From contig NZ_JAMDGY010000022.1 in the NCBI RefSeq assembly GCF_028656955.1, positions 1 through 64,000 of the forward strand: a stretch of 64,000 bases of DNA. Direction: 5' to 3'. The notes under the pieces were generated by a model that saw nothing but the letters and a program-made list of their open reading frames with translations, was not told the origin of the DNA and did no database searches. Source of the DNA: Pseudomonas fontis (GTDB lineage Bacteria; Pseudomonadota; Gammaproteobacteria; Pseudomonadales; Pseudomonadaceae). Within the stretch, counting starts at the first letter, position 1; the number at the start of each line of letters is the position of its first letter. A program made the translations under genes and the position numbers. Positions 32,302-43,489 of this stretch are shown here, piece after piece.

Positions 32302-35079
32302 ATGGCATTGAAATCCCCCGCGTTTCGTAAAAAATTCCCGTTGCTGGTTACCGGCGGTTTGCTGGCCATGCAACCTCTCGCCACGTCGTACGTGGTAGCT
32401 GCCGAGCAGTTCGACTGCCAAGTGTCCGCTTCCGGAGGTTGGGACTGCAAGCCCAAGTCCAGTGCCAACACCTTGCCGCCGCGCCCGGTGCATGATGGTG
32501 CGGCCGTTAGTTCGGCCAATCCGACGCCCGAGCAGAGCGCCGAAGGCGTTGTCGAGCAGAAGGGCCAAGGCCCGATGCTCGTCACCGAGGCCAAGGGCCG
32601 TGGTCTGAAGTCGCGCAGTGCCGACTACAGCCACCTCGACTGGGTCCCACGCGACCAGCTCACCCCTGCCCAGCTCGCAGAGACCGGCCCGTATTGCGCC
32701 GGTGCCTATATCGAGCCGATCCGTCCGGGCATGAACGACAACACGCCAAAAGACGAGTCGCCGACCTTCATCGGTGCCAAGGCTTCGCGCTACCAGCAGG
32801 AGCAGCAGATCGCCACCCTCGCCGGTGACGTGGTCATGCGCCAGGGCAGCATGCAGGTCGAAGCCGACGAGGCGAACCTGTACCAGGCGGAAAACCGTGG
32901 CGAGCTGAGCGGCAACGTGAAGATTCGCGACAACGGTTCGCTGGTCGTGGGTGACCACGCGGAAATCGAACTGGACACCGGCGCGGCCAAGGTCGACAAC
33001 GTCGAATACGTGATGCACAAGTCGCGTATCCGCGGTAACGCGCTGTACGCCAAGCGTGCCGAGAACGCCATCATTCGCCTCAAGGACGGTACCTATACCA
33101 CCTGTGAGCCGAACAGCAACGCCTGGCAGCTGAAGGGCAACAACATCACGCTGAACCCGGCCACCGGCTTCGGCACCGCGACCAATGCCACCCTTCGAGT
33201 AGCGGATATTCCGGTGTTCTACACACCGTACATCTACTTCCCGATCGATGACCGTCGCCAGTCCGGCTTCCTGCCGCCATCGTTCAGCACCAGCAGCGAC
33301 ACCGGCTTCATGCTGGTCACACCGTACTACTTCAACCTGGCACCCAACTACGATGCCACGTTGTACCCACGCTACATGGCCAAGCGCGGCTTGTTGATGG
33401 AAGGCGAATTCCGCTACCTGACCAAGTCCAGCGAAGGTCAGTTCGGTGGTGCGTACCTGAATGACAAGGATGATGAGCGCAAGCTGCAGACGGACTACAA
33501 AGATCAGCGCTGGATGATCAACTGGCAGCACAAGGGTGGCCTGGACGAACGCATCATGACTGAAGTCGACTACACCGACATCAGCGACCCTTACTACTTC
33601 CAGGACCTGGAAACTGGCCAGATTGGTGTCGAAAGCACGGACTACATCAATCAACGCGGGGCATTGAGCTACCGTGGTGACTCCTACGTTACCGGCATCA
33701 ACCTGCATGCCTACAAACTGGCGACCATCACGCAGACCACCCCCTACGACCGCCTGCCGCAAGTCTACTTCAACGGCACGCTGCCTTATCACCCAAGCGG
33801 CCTGAACTTCGGTTACAACACCGAATTTGTAAGGTTTGATCGCGACCTGCGTAACGGCAACTTCATCAACGAAGATGGTTTTGCCCAACCGTGGTACGAC
33901 AACAATGTCTTCGGCCTTGCTCGTGCAAATGGCAACCGGATGAACATTGCCCCGGAAGTCAGCTTGCCGCTGAATGCGACCTACGGCTACCTGAAGCCTT
34001 CCATCAAGTATGCCTACACGCATTACGACCTGGACCTGGACGGCCGAGGCAAAGCCCAGGCTGAGACTGCCGACCCGTTGCTCGGCAAATTCAGCAGCTC
34101 ACAAGATCGCAATGTCCCGATTTTCAGTGTGGACAGCGGCCTGTACTTCGATCGTGATACCCAGTGGTTCGGCAAGAACTACCGCCAAACACTCGAACCG
34201 CGCCTGTTCTACCTGTACGTACCGTACAAGGATCAGAAGGACATCCCGATTTTCGACTCCGTCGAAAGCACCTTCAACTATGCCTCGCTCTTCCGCGACA
34301 ATCGCTTCTCGGGCACCGACCGCATCGGCGACGAGAACAAACTCTCGCTGGGCGTCACCAACCGCTGGATTGAAGAGAACGGCTTCGAGCGTCAACGCAT
34401 CAGTGTTGGTCAGGCACTCTACTTCAAGGACCGCAAGGTTCAGCTGCCGGGCATTGACTACCGCACCCGCGACGACGCACTGGCCAATGTTTCTCCCTAT
34501 GCGCTGGAGTACGAATATCGCTTCAACCGCGATTGGCGTGTGAACTCCGACTTCAACTGGGATCCGGACAGCCGCAGCACCCGCTCGGGCAGCGCGATGT
34601 TCCACTACCAGCCTGAAGACAACGTCAACAAGGTCGTCAACCTGGGTTACCGCTACCGCAACGACATGGTCCGTTACGACCAGTCCACCGGTAAGTGGTC
34701 GGTGGGTGGTGGCGCCTACGGCACGCCGGGTAAGGACTACTACAAGATCCAGCAACATGACTTCTCCGTCATGTGGCCGATCGTCCCGCAGTGGACGGCC
34801 ATCGCCCGCTGGCAGCACGACTACAACCGCAACCGCACCCTGGAAGCCTTCGGTGGCTTCGAGTATGACAACTGCTGCTGGAAGCTGCGCCTGATCAACC
34901 GCTACTGGGTTGACTACGACGAGTTCAGCCAGGATGCACCGCAAAACGAAAAAGGCGACCACGGCGTCTTCCTGCAGATTGTGCTGAAAGGCCTCGGCGG
35001 CGTAGTGGGCAATAAGGTCGAGTCGTTCCTCGACCAGGGCATTCAAGGTTATCGTACACGTGAAGACCAAGCTTATTGA
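32302..35079 (+). CDS. lptD: LPS-assembly protein LptD
   Basis: Outer-membrane barrel that inserts lipopolysaccharide into the outer leaflet. Signal peptide (about residues 1-33), an N-terminal extension found in pseudomonads, an OstA/LptA-like domain ([20 protein letters not shown]), then the large barrel. Disulphide candidates are Cys residues in EQFDCQ, GGWDCKP and the C-terminal DNCCWKLRL. About 925 residues from ATG 32302; upstream in-frame codons to 32251 lack a ribosome site. Overlaps surA by 20 bp, its folding chaperone. Confidence 0.95.
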   Translation: MALKSPAFRKKFPLLVTGGLLAMQPLATSYVVAAEQFDCQVSASGGWDCKPKSSANTLPPRPVHDGAAVSSANPTPEQSAEGVVEQKGQGPMLVTEAKGRGLKSRSADYSHLDWVPRDQLTPAQLAETGPYCAGAYIEPIRPGMNDNTPKDESPTFIGAKASRYQQEQQIATLAGDVVMRQGSMQVEADEANLYQAENRGELSGNVKIRDNGSLVVGDHAEIELDTGAAKVDNVEYVMHKSRIRGNALYAKRAENAIIRLKDGTYTTCEPNSNAWQLKGNNITLNPATGFGTATNATLRVADIPVFYTPYIYFPIDDRRQSGFLPPSFSTSSDTGFMLVTPYYFNLAPNYDATLYPRYMAKRGLLMEGEFRYLTKSSEGQFGGAYLNDKDDERKLQTDYKDQRWMINWQHKGGLDERIMTEVDYTDISDPYYFQDLETGQIGVESTDYINQRGALSYRGDSYVTGINLHAYKLATITQTTPYDRLPQVYFNGTLPYHPSGLNFGYNTEFVRFDRDLRNGNFINEDGFAQPWYDNNVFGLARANGNRMNIAPEVSLPLNATYGYLKPSIKYAYTHYDLDLDGRGKAQAETADPLLGKFSSSQDRNVPIFSVDSGLYFDRDTQWFGKNYRQTLEPRLFYLYVPYKDQKDIPIFDSVESTFNYASLFRDNRFSGTDRIGDENKLSLGVTNRWIEENGFERQRISVGQALYFKDRKVQLPGIDYRTRDDALANVSPYALEYEYRFNRDWRVNSDFNWDPDSRSTRSGSAMFHYQPEDNVNKVVNLGYRYRNDMVRYDQSTGKWSVGGGAYGTPGKDYYKIQQHDFSVMWPIVPQWTAIARWQHDYNRNRTLEAFGGFEYDNCCWKLRLINRYWVDYDEFSQDAPQNEKGDHGVFLQIVLKGLGGVVGNKVESFLDQGIQGYRTREDQAY

Positions 35080-36376
35080 TTGTCTGCGCCCGCTGATGCT
35101 GGGCGCTGTAATGCTGAGCAGCACGGCGTTTGCCGCCGTGCAACCTCTGGATAGCGTTGTGGCCATCGTCGACAACGACGTGGTCATGAAGAGCCAACTG
35201 GACCAACGCGTGCATGAAATACAGCAAACCATCGCCAAGCGCGGTGGTGCTGTACCTCCGGCAGGCGTGCTCGATCAGCAGGTTCTGGAGCGCTTGATCG
35301 TCGAAAACCTGCAATTGCAGATCGGCGATCGCTCCGGCATCCGTATCACTGACGAAGAGCTGAACCAGGCTATCGGCACCATTGCCCAGCGCAACGGCAT
35401 GAGCCTGGAGCAGTTCCGCGCAGCACTGGCCCATGACGGCCTGTCCTACGATGATGCTCGCGAGCAGGTTAAGCGCGAGATGATCATCAGCCGCGTGCGC
35501 CAGCGTCGTGTGGCCGAGCGTATTCAGGTATCGGAGCAGGAAGTGAAGAACTTCCTCGCTTCGGACATGGGCAAGATGCAGCTGTCGGAAGAGTTCCGCC
35601 TGGCCAACATCCTGATCCCGACACCTGAGAGCGCCAACTCGACGGCCATTCAGGCAGCAGCCCAGCAAGCCGCCGAGATCTACAAGCAGCTCAAGCAAGG
35701 TGCCGACTTCGCTCAAGTGGCAATCGCCCGTTCGGCGAGCGACAACGCCCTGGAAGGTGGTGAGATGGGCTGGCGTAAAGCAGCCCAGCTGCCTCCGCCG
35801 TTCGACCAGATGCTGGCCCGCATGTCGGTGGGTGATATCACCGAACCGCTGCGTACCCCAGGCGGCTTCATCATCCTCAAGCTGCAGGAAAAGCGCGGCG
35901 GCCAGGCGATGATGCGTGACGAAGTGCACGTCCGTCATATCCTGATCAAGCCAAGCGAGATCCGCAGCGAAGCGGCGACCAAGCAACTGGCAGAAAAGTT
36001 GTATGACCGCATCCAGAATGGTGAAGACTTCAGCGAACTGGCGAAGAGCTTCTCCGAAGACCCGGGTTCGGCCCTCAACGGCGGCGACCTGAACTGGATT
36101 GACCCGAATGCGTTGGTACCCGAGTTCCGCGAAGAGATGGCCCGCGCCCAACAAGGCGTAGTGACCAAGCCCTTCAAGACCCAATACGGCTGGCACGTAC
36201 TGGAAGTCATGGGCCGTCGTGCAACCGACAGCACCGAGCAAGCGCGTGAGCAACAGGCAATGAACGTACTGCGCAACCGCAAGTACGACGAAGAGCTGCA
36301 AACCTGGCTGCGTCAGATCCGTGACGAAGCCTACGTTGAAATCAAGCTTCCTGGCGCCGATCAGGCTGCCCAGTGA
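35060..36376 (+). CDS. surA: Periplasmic chaperone and peptidyl-prolyl isomerase SurA
   Basis: Escorts outer-membrane proteins, including LptD, through the periplasm. Signal peptide ([17 protein letters not shown]), an N-terminal chaperone domain and two parvulin domains ([14 protein letters not shown] and [15 protein letters not shown] mark their starts). 438 residues. Starts with GTG at 35060 inside the end of lptD, in another frame, so translation is probably coupled. Confidence 0.95.
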   Translation: MKTKLIDCLRPLMLGAVMLSSTAFAAVQPLDSVVAIVDNDVVMKSQLDQRVHEIQQTIAKRGGAVPPAGVLDQQVLERLIVENLQLQIGDRSGIRITDEELNQAIGTIAQRNGMSLEQFRAALAHDGLSYDDAREQVKREMIISRVRQRRVAERIQVSEQEVKNFLASDMGKMQLSEEFRLANILIPTPESANSTAIQAAAQQAAEIYKQLKQGADFAQVAIARSASDNALEGGEMGWRKAAQLPPPFDQMLARMSVGDITEPLRTPGGFIILKLQEKRGGQAMMRDEVHVRHILIKPSEIRSEAATKQLAEKLYDRIQNGEDFSELAKSFSEDPGSALNGGDLNWIDPNALVPEFREEMARAQQGVVTKPFKTQYGWHVLEVMGRRATDSTEQAREQQAMNVLRNRKYDEELQTWLRQIRDEAYVEIKLPGADQAAQ

Positions 36377-37362
36377 AACACCAGCGCTTCGCCCTCACAC
36401 CCGGTGAGCCGGCCGGCATAGGTCCTGACCTGTGCCTGCTGCTCGCCGCGCAAGCCCAGCCTTACCCCCTGATTGCCATCACCAGCCGTGACCTGCTCGT
36501 CGAGCGGGCCGCGCAGTTGGGTGTGGCAGTCACACTCCTGCCGGTCAGCCCGGACGCCTTCCCGGACTCACCTGCCCCTTCGGGCAGCCTGTACGTCTGG
36601 GATACGCCATTGGCCTCGCCGGCAGTTGCTGGCCAGCTGGACAAAGCCAACGCTGCCTTCGTCCTCGAAACCCTGACCCGTGCGGGTCAAGGCTGCCTGG
36701 ATGGGCACTTTGCCGGAATGATCACCGCGCCCGTGCACAAGGGCGTGATCAATGAAAGCGGCATACCGTTCTCTGGACACACCGAATTCCTGGCCGAGCT
36801 GACCGCCACTGAACAAGTGGTGATGATGCTCGCCACGCGCGGCCTGCGCGTGGCCCTGGTGACCACGCACCTGCCGCTGCGGGACGTGGCCGATGCCATC
36901 ACCGTCGAACGCCTGGAGCGTGTTGCGCGCATCCTGCATGCCGACCTGCAACACAAGTTCGGCATCGCCAGCCCGCGCATCCTGGTCTGCGGCCTGAATC
37001 CGCATGCTGGCGAAGGTGGCCACCTGGGCCACGAAGAAATCGACATCATCGAACCCACATTGGCGCGCCTGCGCCTCGAAGGCATGGACCTTCGCGGCCC
37101 GTTGCCCGCCGACACCCTGTTTACCCCCAAATATCTGGAGCACTGCGACGCAGTGCTGGCGATGTACCACGACCAGGGCCTGCCGGTACTCAAGTACAAG
37201 GGCTTTGGCGCTGCACTGAATGTCACCCTGGGCCTGCCGATCATCCGCACCTCCGTGGATCATGGCACCGCCCTGGACCTTGCCGGCACCGGCAGGATCG
37301 ACACCGGCAGCCTGCAAGTCGCCCTGGAAACCGCCTACCAGATGGCCGAGACCCGATTATGA
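36373..37362 (+). CDS. pdxA: 4-hydroxythreonine-4-phosphate dehydrogenase
   Basis: Step of pyridoxal-phosphate synthesis. Metal-binding histidines lie in [20 protein letters not shown] and [12 protein letters not shown]; the C-terminal [20 protein letters not shown] is typical. 329 residues. GTG start overlapping the surA stop (GTGA) and ATGA overlap with rsmA. The surA-pdxA-rsmA-apaGH order is widely conserved in gammaproteobacteria. Confidence 0.95.
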   Translation: MKHQRFALTPGEPAGIGPDLCLLLAAQAQPYPLIAITSRDLLVERAAQLGVAVTLLPVSPDAFPDSPAPSGSLYVWDTPLASPAVAGQLDKANAAFVLETLTRAGQGCLDGHFAGMITAPVHKGVINESGIPFSGHTEFLAELTATEQVVMMLATRGLRVALVTTHLPLRDVADAITVERLERVARILHADLQHKFGIASPRILVCGLNPHAGEGGHLGHEEIDIIEPTLARLRLEGMDLRGPLPADTLFTPKYLEHCDAVLAMYHDQGLPVLKYKGFGAALNVTLGLPIIRTSVDHGTALDLAGTGRIDTGSLQVALETAYQMAETRL

Positions 37363-38162
37363 CCGAGCAATACCAACACAAGGCGCGCAAGCGTTTTGGC
37401 CAGAACTTCCTGCACGACGCCGGCGTCATCGACCGCATCCTGCGTTCGATCCATGCCAAGGCGGGCGAGCGCATGCTGGAAATCGGCCCGGGCCAGGGCG
37501 CCCTGACCGAAGGCCTGCTGGGCAGCGGCGCGCAGCTGGACGTGGTCGAGCTGGACAAGGACCTGGTGCCGATCCTCAACCAGCAGTTCGCGGGCCGTGA
37601 CAACTTCCGCCTGCACCAGGGCGATGCACTGAAGTTCGACTTCACCAGCCTCGGCGCCGAGCCGCACAGCCTGCGCGTGGTCGGCAACCTGCCCTACAAC
37701 ATCTCGACGCCGCTGATCTTCCACCTGCTGTCCAACGCCGAGCTGATCCGCGACATGCACTTCATGTTGCAGAAGGAAGTCGTCGAGCGCCTGGCTGCCG
37801 GCCCCGGCGGCGGTGACTGGGGTCGCCTGTCGATCATGGTGCAGTACCACTGCCGTGTGGAGCACCTGTTCAACGTCGGCCCGGGCGCGTTCAACCCGCC
37901 ACCGAAGGTCGACTCGGCCATCGTGCGCCTGGTCCCGCATGCCGTCCTGCCCTTCCCGGCCAAGGACCACCGCCTGCTGGAGCGCGTCGTGCGCGAAGCC
38001 TTCAACCAGCGCCGCAAGACCTTGCGCAATACCCTCAAGGCCCTGCTGACCAGCGAAGACATCACGGCCGCCGGTGTCGATGGCAGCCTGCGCCCGGAAC
38101 AACTGGACCTCGCCGCCTTCGTGCGCCTGGCCGACAAGCTGGCCGAACAGAGCGCCAACTGA
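37359..38162 (+). CDS. rsmA: 16S rRNA (A1518/A1519) dimethyltransferase
   Basis: Dimethylates two adenines in the 3' hairpin of 16S rRNA. Motifs [21 protein letters not shown] (SAM binding) and NLPYNIS (catalytic NLPY) are present. 267 residues. Overlaps pdxA by 4 nt. The alias is ksgA. Followed 11 nt after its stop by a perfect palindrome (38174-38200). Confidence 0.95.
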   Translation: MTEQYQHKARKRFGQNFLHDAGVIDRILRSIHAKAGERMLEIGPGQGALTEGLLGSGAQLDVVELDKDLVPILNQQFAGRDNFRLHQGDALKFDFTSLGAEPHSLRVVGNLPYNISTPLIFHLLSNAELIRDMHFMLQKEVVERLAAGPGGGDWGRLSIMVQYHCRVEHLFNVGPGAFNPPPKVDSAIVRLVPHAVLPFPAKDHRLLERVVREAFNQRRKTLRNTLKALLTSEDITAAGVDGSLRPEQLDLAAFVRLADKLAEQSAN

Positions 38163-38173
38163 GTCACCGTTCA

Positions 38174-38200
38174 GGCCAGTCATGCCCGGCATGACTGGCC
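38174..38200. repeat. Perfect 13-bp palindrome after rsmA
   Basis: GGCCAGTCATGCC, one central base, then its exact complement. No T run follows on either strand, so it is not an ordinary intrinsic terminator. It could be an mRNA 3'-end stabiliser or a protein-binding site between rsmA and apaG. Confidence 0.6.
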
Positions 38201-38267
38201 GTCGGCCCCGCCGATAGCCTAGACTGACGCCATCGCCGTATTCGCGTCAGTTTCTAAGGCCCCTTGC

Positions 38268-38648
38268 ATGTCTGATCCCCGCTACCAGATCGACGTCAGC
38301 GTCGTGACCCGTTTCCTCAAAGAACAATCCGATCCTGAAAACAACCGTTTCGCGTTCGCCTACACCATCACGGTGGCGAACAACGGCTCCCTGCCCGCCA
38401 AATTGTTGGCCCGGCACTGGCTGATCACCAATGGCGATGGCGGTGTCGAAGAGGTGCGTGGCGAGGGCGTGGTCGGCCAACAGCCGCTGATCGCGCCCGG
38501 CCAGAGCCATACCTACAGCAGCGGTGCGGTAATCAACACCCGGGTTGGCACCATGCAGGGCAGCTACAAGATGTTTGCCGAAGACGGCAAGCGCTTCGAT
38601 GCCTTGATCGCGCCGTTCCGCCTGGCCGTGCCGGGGGCCCTGCACTGA
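38268..38648 (+). CDS. apaG: ApaG protein
   Basis: 126-residue single FN3-like domain protein of the ApaG family ([29 protein letters not shown]; the glycine-rich [14 protein letters not shown]). Biochemical role unresolved; it is almost always next to apaH. Its stop overlaps the apaH start by one base (TGATG). Confidence 0.93.
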   Translation: MSDPRYQIDVSVVTRFLKEQSDPENNRFAFAYTITVANNGSLPAKLLARHWLITNGDGGVEEVRGEGVVGQQPLIAPGQSHTYSSGAVINTRVGTMQGSYKMFAEDGKRFDALIAPFRLAVPGALH

Positions 38649-39523
38649 TGGCAACCTACGCCGTTGGCGACCTTCAAGGTTGCCTGCAGCCGCTCAAGTG
38701 CCTGCTCGAACGCGTCAACTTCAACCCTGCCGTCGACCGCCTGTGGTTGGTGGGTGATTTGGTCAATCGCGGCCCCGAATCGCTGGAAACCCTGCGCTTT
38801 CTGTATGCCATGCGCGAGTCGCTGGTCTGCGTGCTGGGCAACCATGACCTGCACCTGCTCGCCACCTGGCACAACGTCGAGCGCCTGAAAAAGAACGACA
38901 CGCTGCGCGAGATTCTCGACGCGCCCGATGCCGGCGAATTGCTCGATTGGCTGCGGCGCCTGAAGCTGCTGCATTACGACGAACAGCGCGGCATCGCCCT
39001 GGTACACGCCGGTATCCCGCCCCAGTGGACACTGGGCAAGGCACTGGAGCTGGCCGGCGAAGTCGAGCAAGTGCTGCGCGACGACAACCGCTTCAAGCCT
39101 TACCTGGACGGCATGTACGGCAACGAGCCGAGCAAATGGCACAAGGACCTGCAAGGCGTGAGCCGCCTGCGCGTCATCACCAACTACTTCACTCGCATGC
39201 GCTTCTGCACTGCCGACGGCAAGCTCGACCTCAAGGGCAAGGAAGGCGCCGACACTGCCCCGCCAGGCTACAAACCCTGGTTCGCCCACAAGGACCGTCG
39301 CTCGCGCCATGTGAAGATCATCTTCGGCCACTGGGCCGCCCTTGAAGGCAAGTGCAAGGTACCGGGCGTGATCGCCCTGGATACCGGCTGCGTCTGGGGT
39401 GGCGCCATGACCCTGTACAACGTCGACAGCGGCGAATTCCATCGCTGCGAATGCACCGACGAAGGTACGATCCGCCCCCAACCCGTGCCGGCACAACCGG
39501 TTAGAATGTCTGACCAGCCCTGA
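38648..39523 (+). CDS. apaH: Symmetrical bis(5'-nucleosyl)-tetraphosphatase
   Basis: Hydrolyses Ap4A to ADP and decaps Np4-capped RNA. Calcineurin-like phosphoesterase motifs [35 protein letters not shown] and LVHAGIPP are intact. 291 residues. Coupled to apaG and 14 nt before glpE. Confidence 0.95.
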   Translation: MATYAVGDLQGCLQPLKCLLERVNFNPAVDRLWLVGDLVNRGPESLETLRFLYAMRESLVCVLGNHDLHLLATWHNVERLKKNDTLREILDAPDAGELLDWLRRLKLLHYDEQRGIALVHAGIPPQWTLGKALELAGEVEQVLRDDNRFKPYLDGMYGNEPSKWHKDLQGVSRLRVITNYFTRMRFCTADGKLDLKGKEGADTAPPGYKPWFAHKDRRSRHVKIIFGHWAALEGKCKVPGVIALDTGCVWGGAMTLYNVDSGEFHRCECTDEGTIRPQPVPAQPVRMSDQP

Positions 39524-39537
39524 AGGAAGCCGTACCC

Positions 39538-39867
39538 ATGAGCGAATTCAAACGCATCCCTCCCGAACAGGCCCAGGCCCTGCGTGAGCAAGGTGCGGTC
39601 GTGGTCGATATTCGCGACCAGCCCACCTTTGCCAATGGCCATATCCCTGGCGCGAAGCACCTGGACAACCACTCCGTGGCCGACTTCATCCGTGGTGCCG
39701 ACCTCGACGCCCCGACGCTGGTGGTCTGCTACCACGGCAACTCCAGCCAGAGCGCGGCGGCCTACCTGGTCAGCCAGGGTTTCTCCGACGTCTACAGCAT
39801 CGACGGCGGCTTCGAACTATGGCGCAGCACCTACCCGGCCGAAACCGCCCAAGACAACGCCGAATAA
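39538..39867 (+). CDS. glpE: Thiosulfate sulfurtransferase (rhodanese) GlpE
   Basis: Single-domain rhodanese of 109 residues, cytoplasmic. Catalytic Cys64 in [13 protein letters not shown], and [16 protein letters not shown] marks the first half of the fold. AAGGAAG lies upstream of the ATG. Last gene of the lptD-surA-pdxA-rsmA-apaGH run. Confidence 0.92.
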   Translation: MSEFKRIPPEQAQALREQGAVVVDIRDQPTFANGHIPGAKHLDNHSVADFIRGADLDAPTLVVCYHGNSSQSAAAYLVSQGFSDVYSIDGGFELWRSTYPAETAQDNAE

Positions 39868-39954
39868 TTTTTTTCATCTCCCGCAGCCCGCGCCCCGTGC
39901 GGGCTCGCGCCTGACCAGACGAACGGTCGTGGCGAACTTCATGTGCAACCGCCC

Positions 39955-39984
39955 TTGACCTCCCCGATTACCAACTATCCTTAA
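39955..39984 (+). promoter_or_regulatory. Candidate RpoS-type promoter of prkA
   Basis: CTATCCTTAA (39975-39984) fits the extended -10 preferred by sigma-S (CTAYRCTTAA-like), with TTGACC at 39955-39960 as a possible -35 at a short spacing. A start near 39990 would give a leader of about 155 nt before prkA that contains a GCCGG/CCGGC hairpin (40010-40023). The rest of the 280-bp glpE-prkA gap shows nothing else. Confidence 0.5.
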
Positions 39985-40147
39985 GCCCAGGCCATCCAAA
40001 AAGGGGAGAGCCGGTACACCGGCGTACGGGTCATCGGTAGCGACTTTAGGTGTTCTGGGGGGTATACAGCAGTCGACAGTGTCGGCTGCATGCCAGCATC
40101 AACTGACTGATCCGGCGCCGGCTCCACGTATCGAGCGAGGTGACGTC

Positions 40148-42070
40148 ATGAGTATTTTTAGCCACTTCCAACAACGTTTCGAGTCCACCCGCCAGGAAGA
40201 GCTCTCGCTGCAGGAGTATCTGGAGCTCTGCAAGCAGGACCGCAGTGCCTACGCTTCGGCGGCCGAACGCCTGTTGATGGCTATCGGTGAACCGGAGCTG
40301 GTCGACACCTCGAACAACTCCAGGTTGTCGCGGATCTTCTCCAACAAGGTCATCCGTCGCTACCCGGCCTTCGAAGACTTCCACGGCATGGAAGAGTGCA
40401 TCGACCAGATCGTCTCCTACTTCCGCCATGCTGCGCAGGGCCTGGAAGAGAAGAAGCAGATCCTGTACCTGCTCGGCCCGGTAGGTGGCGGTAAATCGTC
40501 GCTGGCCGAAAAACTCAAACAGCTGATGGAGAAGGTGCCCTTCTACGCGATCAAGGGCTCACCGGTCTTCGAGTCGCCCCTGGGGCTGTTCAACGCCACT
40601 GAAGATGGCGCCATTCTTGAAGAAGACTTCGGCATCCCCCGGCGTTACCTGAGCACCATCATGTCGCCTTGGGCAACCAAGCGCCTGGCCGAATTCGGCG
40701 GCGACATCAGCCAGTTCAAGGTGGTCAAGCTCTACCCTTCGATCCTCAACCAGATTGCCGTGGCCAAGACCGAGCCGGGTGACGAGAACAACCAGGACAT
40801 CTCGGCACTGGTCGGCAAGGTCGACATCCGCAAGCTTGAGGAATACCCACAGAACGACGCCGATGCCTACAGCTACTCGGGCGCACTGTGCCGGGCCAAC
40901 CAGGGCCTGATGGAATTCGTCGAGATGTTCAAGGCGCCGATCAAGGTGCTGCACCCACTGCTGACTGCCACCCAGGAAGGCAACTACAACAGTACCGAAG
41001 GCCTGGGGGCGATCCCCTACTCCGGGATCCTGCTGGCCCACTCCAACGAATCGGAATGGCACAGCTTCCGCAACAACAAGAACAACGAGGCGTTCATCGA
41101 CCGGATCTACATCGTCAAGGTGCCGTACTGCCTGCGCGTCAGTGACGAGATCAAGATCTACGACAAGCTCTTGTTCAACAGCTCGCTGGCCAAGGCCCAC
41201 TGCGCACCCGACACCCTGAAGATGCTGGCCCAATTCACCGTGCTGTCGCGCCTGAAAGAACCAGAGAACTCGAACATCTATTCGAAAATGCGCGTCTACG
41301 ACGGTGAAAACCTCAAAGACACCGATCCAAAGGCCAAGTCGATCCAGGAGTACCGCGATTCGGCCGGCGTCGATGAGGGCATGAATGGCCTGTCGACCCG
41401 CTTCGCGTTCAAGATCCTCTCCAAGGTCTTCAACTTCGACCCGCATGAAATCGCCGCCAACCCGGTGCACCTGCTGTATGTGCTGGAACAGCAGATCGAG
41501 CAGGAGCAATTCCCGGCAGAGGTGCGCGAGCGCTACCTGCGCTTCCTGAAAGAGTACCTGGCGCCGCGCTACATCGAGTTCATCGGCAAGGAAATCCAGA
41601 CCGCGTACCTGGAGTCCTACAGCGAATACGGGCAGAACATCTTCGACCGCTACGTGCTGTACGCCGACTTCTGGATTCAGGACCAGGAATACCGCGACCC
41701 GGAAACCGGCGAGATCCTCAACCGTATCGCCCTCAACGAGGAGCTGGAGAAGATCGAGAAACCGGCCGGCATCAGCAACCCGAAAGACTTCCGCAACGAG
41801 ATCGTCAACTTCGTACTGCGCGCCCGGGCCAACAACAACGGCAAGAACCCGACCTGGCTCAGCTACGAGAAGCTGCGTGTGGTCATCGAGAAGAAAATGT
41901 TCTCCAACACCGAGGACCTGCTGCCCGTCATCAGCTTCAATGCCAAGGCCAGCAAAGAGGATCAGCAGAAACACAACGACTTCGTCACGCGGATGGTTGA
42001 GCGTGGCTACACCGACAAGCAAGTCCGGTTGCTCTCGGAATGGTACCTGCGGGTCAGGAAGTCCCAATAA
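40148..42070 (+). CDS. prkA: PrkA-family serine protein kinase
   Basis: 640 residues. AAA+ PrkA domain at the N-terminus with Walker A GPVGGGKSSLAEKLK, followed by the C-terminal PrkA kinase-like domain. Homologues (E. coli YeaG, B. subtilis PrkA) act in stationary-phase and nitrogen-starvation responses; whether PrkA is mainly a kinase or an ATP-driven protease or remodeller is debated. ATG 40148 (MSIFSHFQQRF) has GAGGTG upstream; the open frame from 40079 is not conserved. First of the three-gene stress cluster. Confidence 0.92.
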   Translation: MSIFSHFQQRFESTRQEELSLQEYLELCKQDRSAYASAAERLLMAIGEPELVDTSNNSRLSRIFSNKVIRRYPAFEDFHGMEECIDQIVSYFRHAAQGLEEKKQILYLLGPVGGGKSSLAEKLKQLMEKVPFYAIKGSPVFESPLGLFNATEDGAILEEDFGIPRRYLSTIMSPWATKRLAEFGGDISQFKVVKLYPSILNQIAVAKTEPGDENNQDISALVGKVDIRKLEEYPQNDADAYSYSGALCRANQGLMEFVEMFKAPIKVLHPLLTATQEGNYNSTEGLGAIPYSGILLAHSNESEWHSFRNNKNNEAFIDRIYIVKVPYCLRVSDEIKIYDKLLFNSSLAKAHCAPDTLKMLAQFTVLSRLKEPENSNIYSKMRVYDGENLKDTDPKAKSIQEYRDSAGVDEGMNGLSTRFAFKILSKVFNFDPHEIAANPVHLLYVLEQQIEQEQFPAEVRERYLRFLKEYLAPRYIEFIGKEIQTAYLESYSEYGQNIFDRYVLYADFWIQDQEYRDPETGEILNRIALNEELEKIEKPAGISNPKDFRNEIVNFVLRARANNNGKNPTWLSYEKLRVVIEKKMFSNTEDLLPVISFNAKASKEDQQKHNDFVTRMVERGYTDKQVRLLSEWYLRVRKSQ

Positions 42071-42077
42071 GACAGAG

Positions 42078-42197
42078 GTGAGCTACAAGCTGCAAGCTAC
42101 AGGGGGCACGCCGTTTGTCCGGAGGGTCGCGGCTTCGCCGGTAGCTTGCAGTTCATGCTCTAACTTGCAGCGTGAAGCTTAGAGCTTGCAGCTACTG
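42078..42197. repeat. Composite palindromic repeat between prkA and yeaH
   Basis: Several copies of CTGCAAGCT and its complement AGCTTGCAG in both orientations (for example 42090-42099 against 42142-42151, and again 42182-42191) within 120 bp. It can fold into alternative long hairpins. Looks like the AGCTTGCAG-type intergenic repeat seen in pseudomonads. Could set the prkA/yeaH mRNA ratio by processing or partial termination. Confidence 0.65.
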
Positions 42198-42217
42198 CTG
42201 CCTTCCGGAGGCGCCCA

Positions 42218-43489
42218 ATGAGTTACGTAATTGACCGACGTCTGAACGGCAAGAACAAGAGCACGGTAAACCGCCAGCGTTTCCTGCGGCGCTACCGTGA
42301 CCACATCAAGAAGGCCGTCGAAGAGGCGGTAAGCCGCCGCTCCATCACCGACATGGAGCACGGCGAACAGATCAGCATCCCGGGCCGCGATATCGACGAG
42401 CCCGTGTTGCACCATGGCCGCGGCGGCAAGCAGACCGTGGTGCATCCCGGCAACAAGGAATTCACTGCGGGCGAACACATTGCCCGGCCACAAGGGGGTG
42501 GCGGCGGCGGTGGGCGCGGCAAGGCCGGCAACTCCGGCGAAGGCATGGACGAGTTTGTGTTCCAGATCACCCAGGAAGAGTTCCTCGAATTCATGTTCGA
42601 AGACCTTGAGCTGCCCAACCTGGTCAAGCGCCACCTGACCGGCACCGACACCTTCAAGACCGTACGTGCAGGCATCAGCAACGAAGGCAACCCGTCGCGC
42701 ATCAACATCATCCGCACCCTGCGCTCGGCCCATGCACGGCGTATCGCCCTGTCCGGCAGCAGCCGCGCGAAACTGCGCGAAGTGCAGGAAGAACTGGCCC
42801 GCCTGAAACGCGAAGAACCAGACAACTTCGGCGACATTCAAGCCCTTGAAGCCGAAATTGAGCGCTTGAGCGCACGCATTCACCGGGTCCCGTTCCTCGA
42901 CACCTTCGACCTCAAGTACAACCTGCTGATCAAACAACCCAACCCCAGTTCCAAGGCGGTGATGTTCTGCCTGATGGACGTGTCCGGCTCGATGACCCAG
43001 GCCACCAAGGACATCGCCAAACGCTTCTTCATCCTGCTGTACCTGTTCCTGAAACGGAACTATGACCGTATTGAAGTGGTGTTCATCCGCCATCACACCA
43101 GCGCCCGCGAAGTGGACGAGGAAGAGTTCTTCTACTCACGCGAGACCGGCGGCACCATCGTCTCCAGCGCCCTGAAACTGATGCAGGAAGTCATGGCCGA
43201 ACGCTACCCGGCCAATGAATGGAACATCTACGCCGCCCAGGCTTCCGATGGCGACAACTGGAACGACGATTCGCCGATCTGCCGCGAGATCCTCAGCAAG
43301 CAGATCATGCCGTTCGTGCAGTACTACACTTACGTCGAGATCACCCCTCGCGAACACCAGGCCTTGTGGTACGAGTACGAGCGCATCGGCGAGTCATTCC
43401 CCGATACGTTCGCGCAGCAGCAGTTGGTGTCGGCCGGCGATATCTATCCGGTCTTCCGTGAACTCTTCCAGCGCAGGTTAGTGACATGA
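42218..43489 (+). CDS. yeaH: YeaH/YhbH family protein (DUF444, VWA-like)
   Basis: 423 residues. DUF444 N-terminal region, a Gly-rich linker around residue 90 ([11 protein letters not shown]), a coiled-coil-like stretch near 185-225, and a von Willebrand A domain with the metal site CLMDVSGSM (DxSxS). Always found between prkA and spoVR-like genes. ATGA overlap with the next gene. Probably an adaptor for PrkA; this is inferred from conserved gene neighbourhood. Confidence 0.9.
   Translation: MSYVIDRRLNGKNKSTVNRQRFLRRYRDHIKKAVEEAVSRRSITDMEHGEQISIPGRDIDEPVLHHGRGGKQTVVHPGNKEFTAGEHIARPQGGGGGGGRGKAGNSGEGMDEFVFQITQEEFLEFMFEDLELPNLVKRHLTGTDTFKTVRAGISNEGNPSRINIIRTLRSAHARRIALSGSSRAKLREVQEELARLKREEPDNFGDIQALEAEIERLSARIHRVPFLDTFDLKYNLLIKQPNPSSKAVMFCLMDVSGSMTQATKDIAKRFFILLYLFLKRNYDRIEVVFIRHHTSAREVDEEEFFYSRETGGTIVSSALKLMQEVMAERYPANEWNIYAAQASDGDNWNDDSPICREILSKQIMPFVQYYTYVEITPREHQALWYEYERIGESFPDTFAQQQLVSAGDIYPVFRELFQRRLVT

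Noticed and set aside
32218..34023. 601-codon minus-strand frame inside lptD
   Set aside because: Antisense shadow; Val/Gly/Arg-rich without motifs, while lptD is full length on the plus strand.
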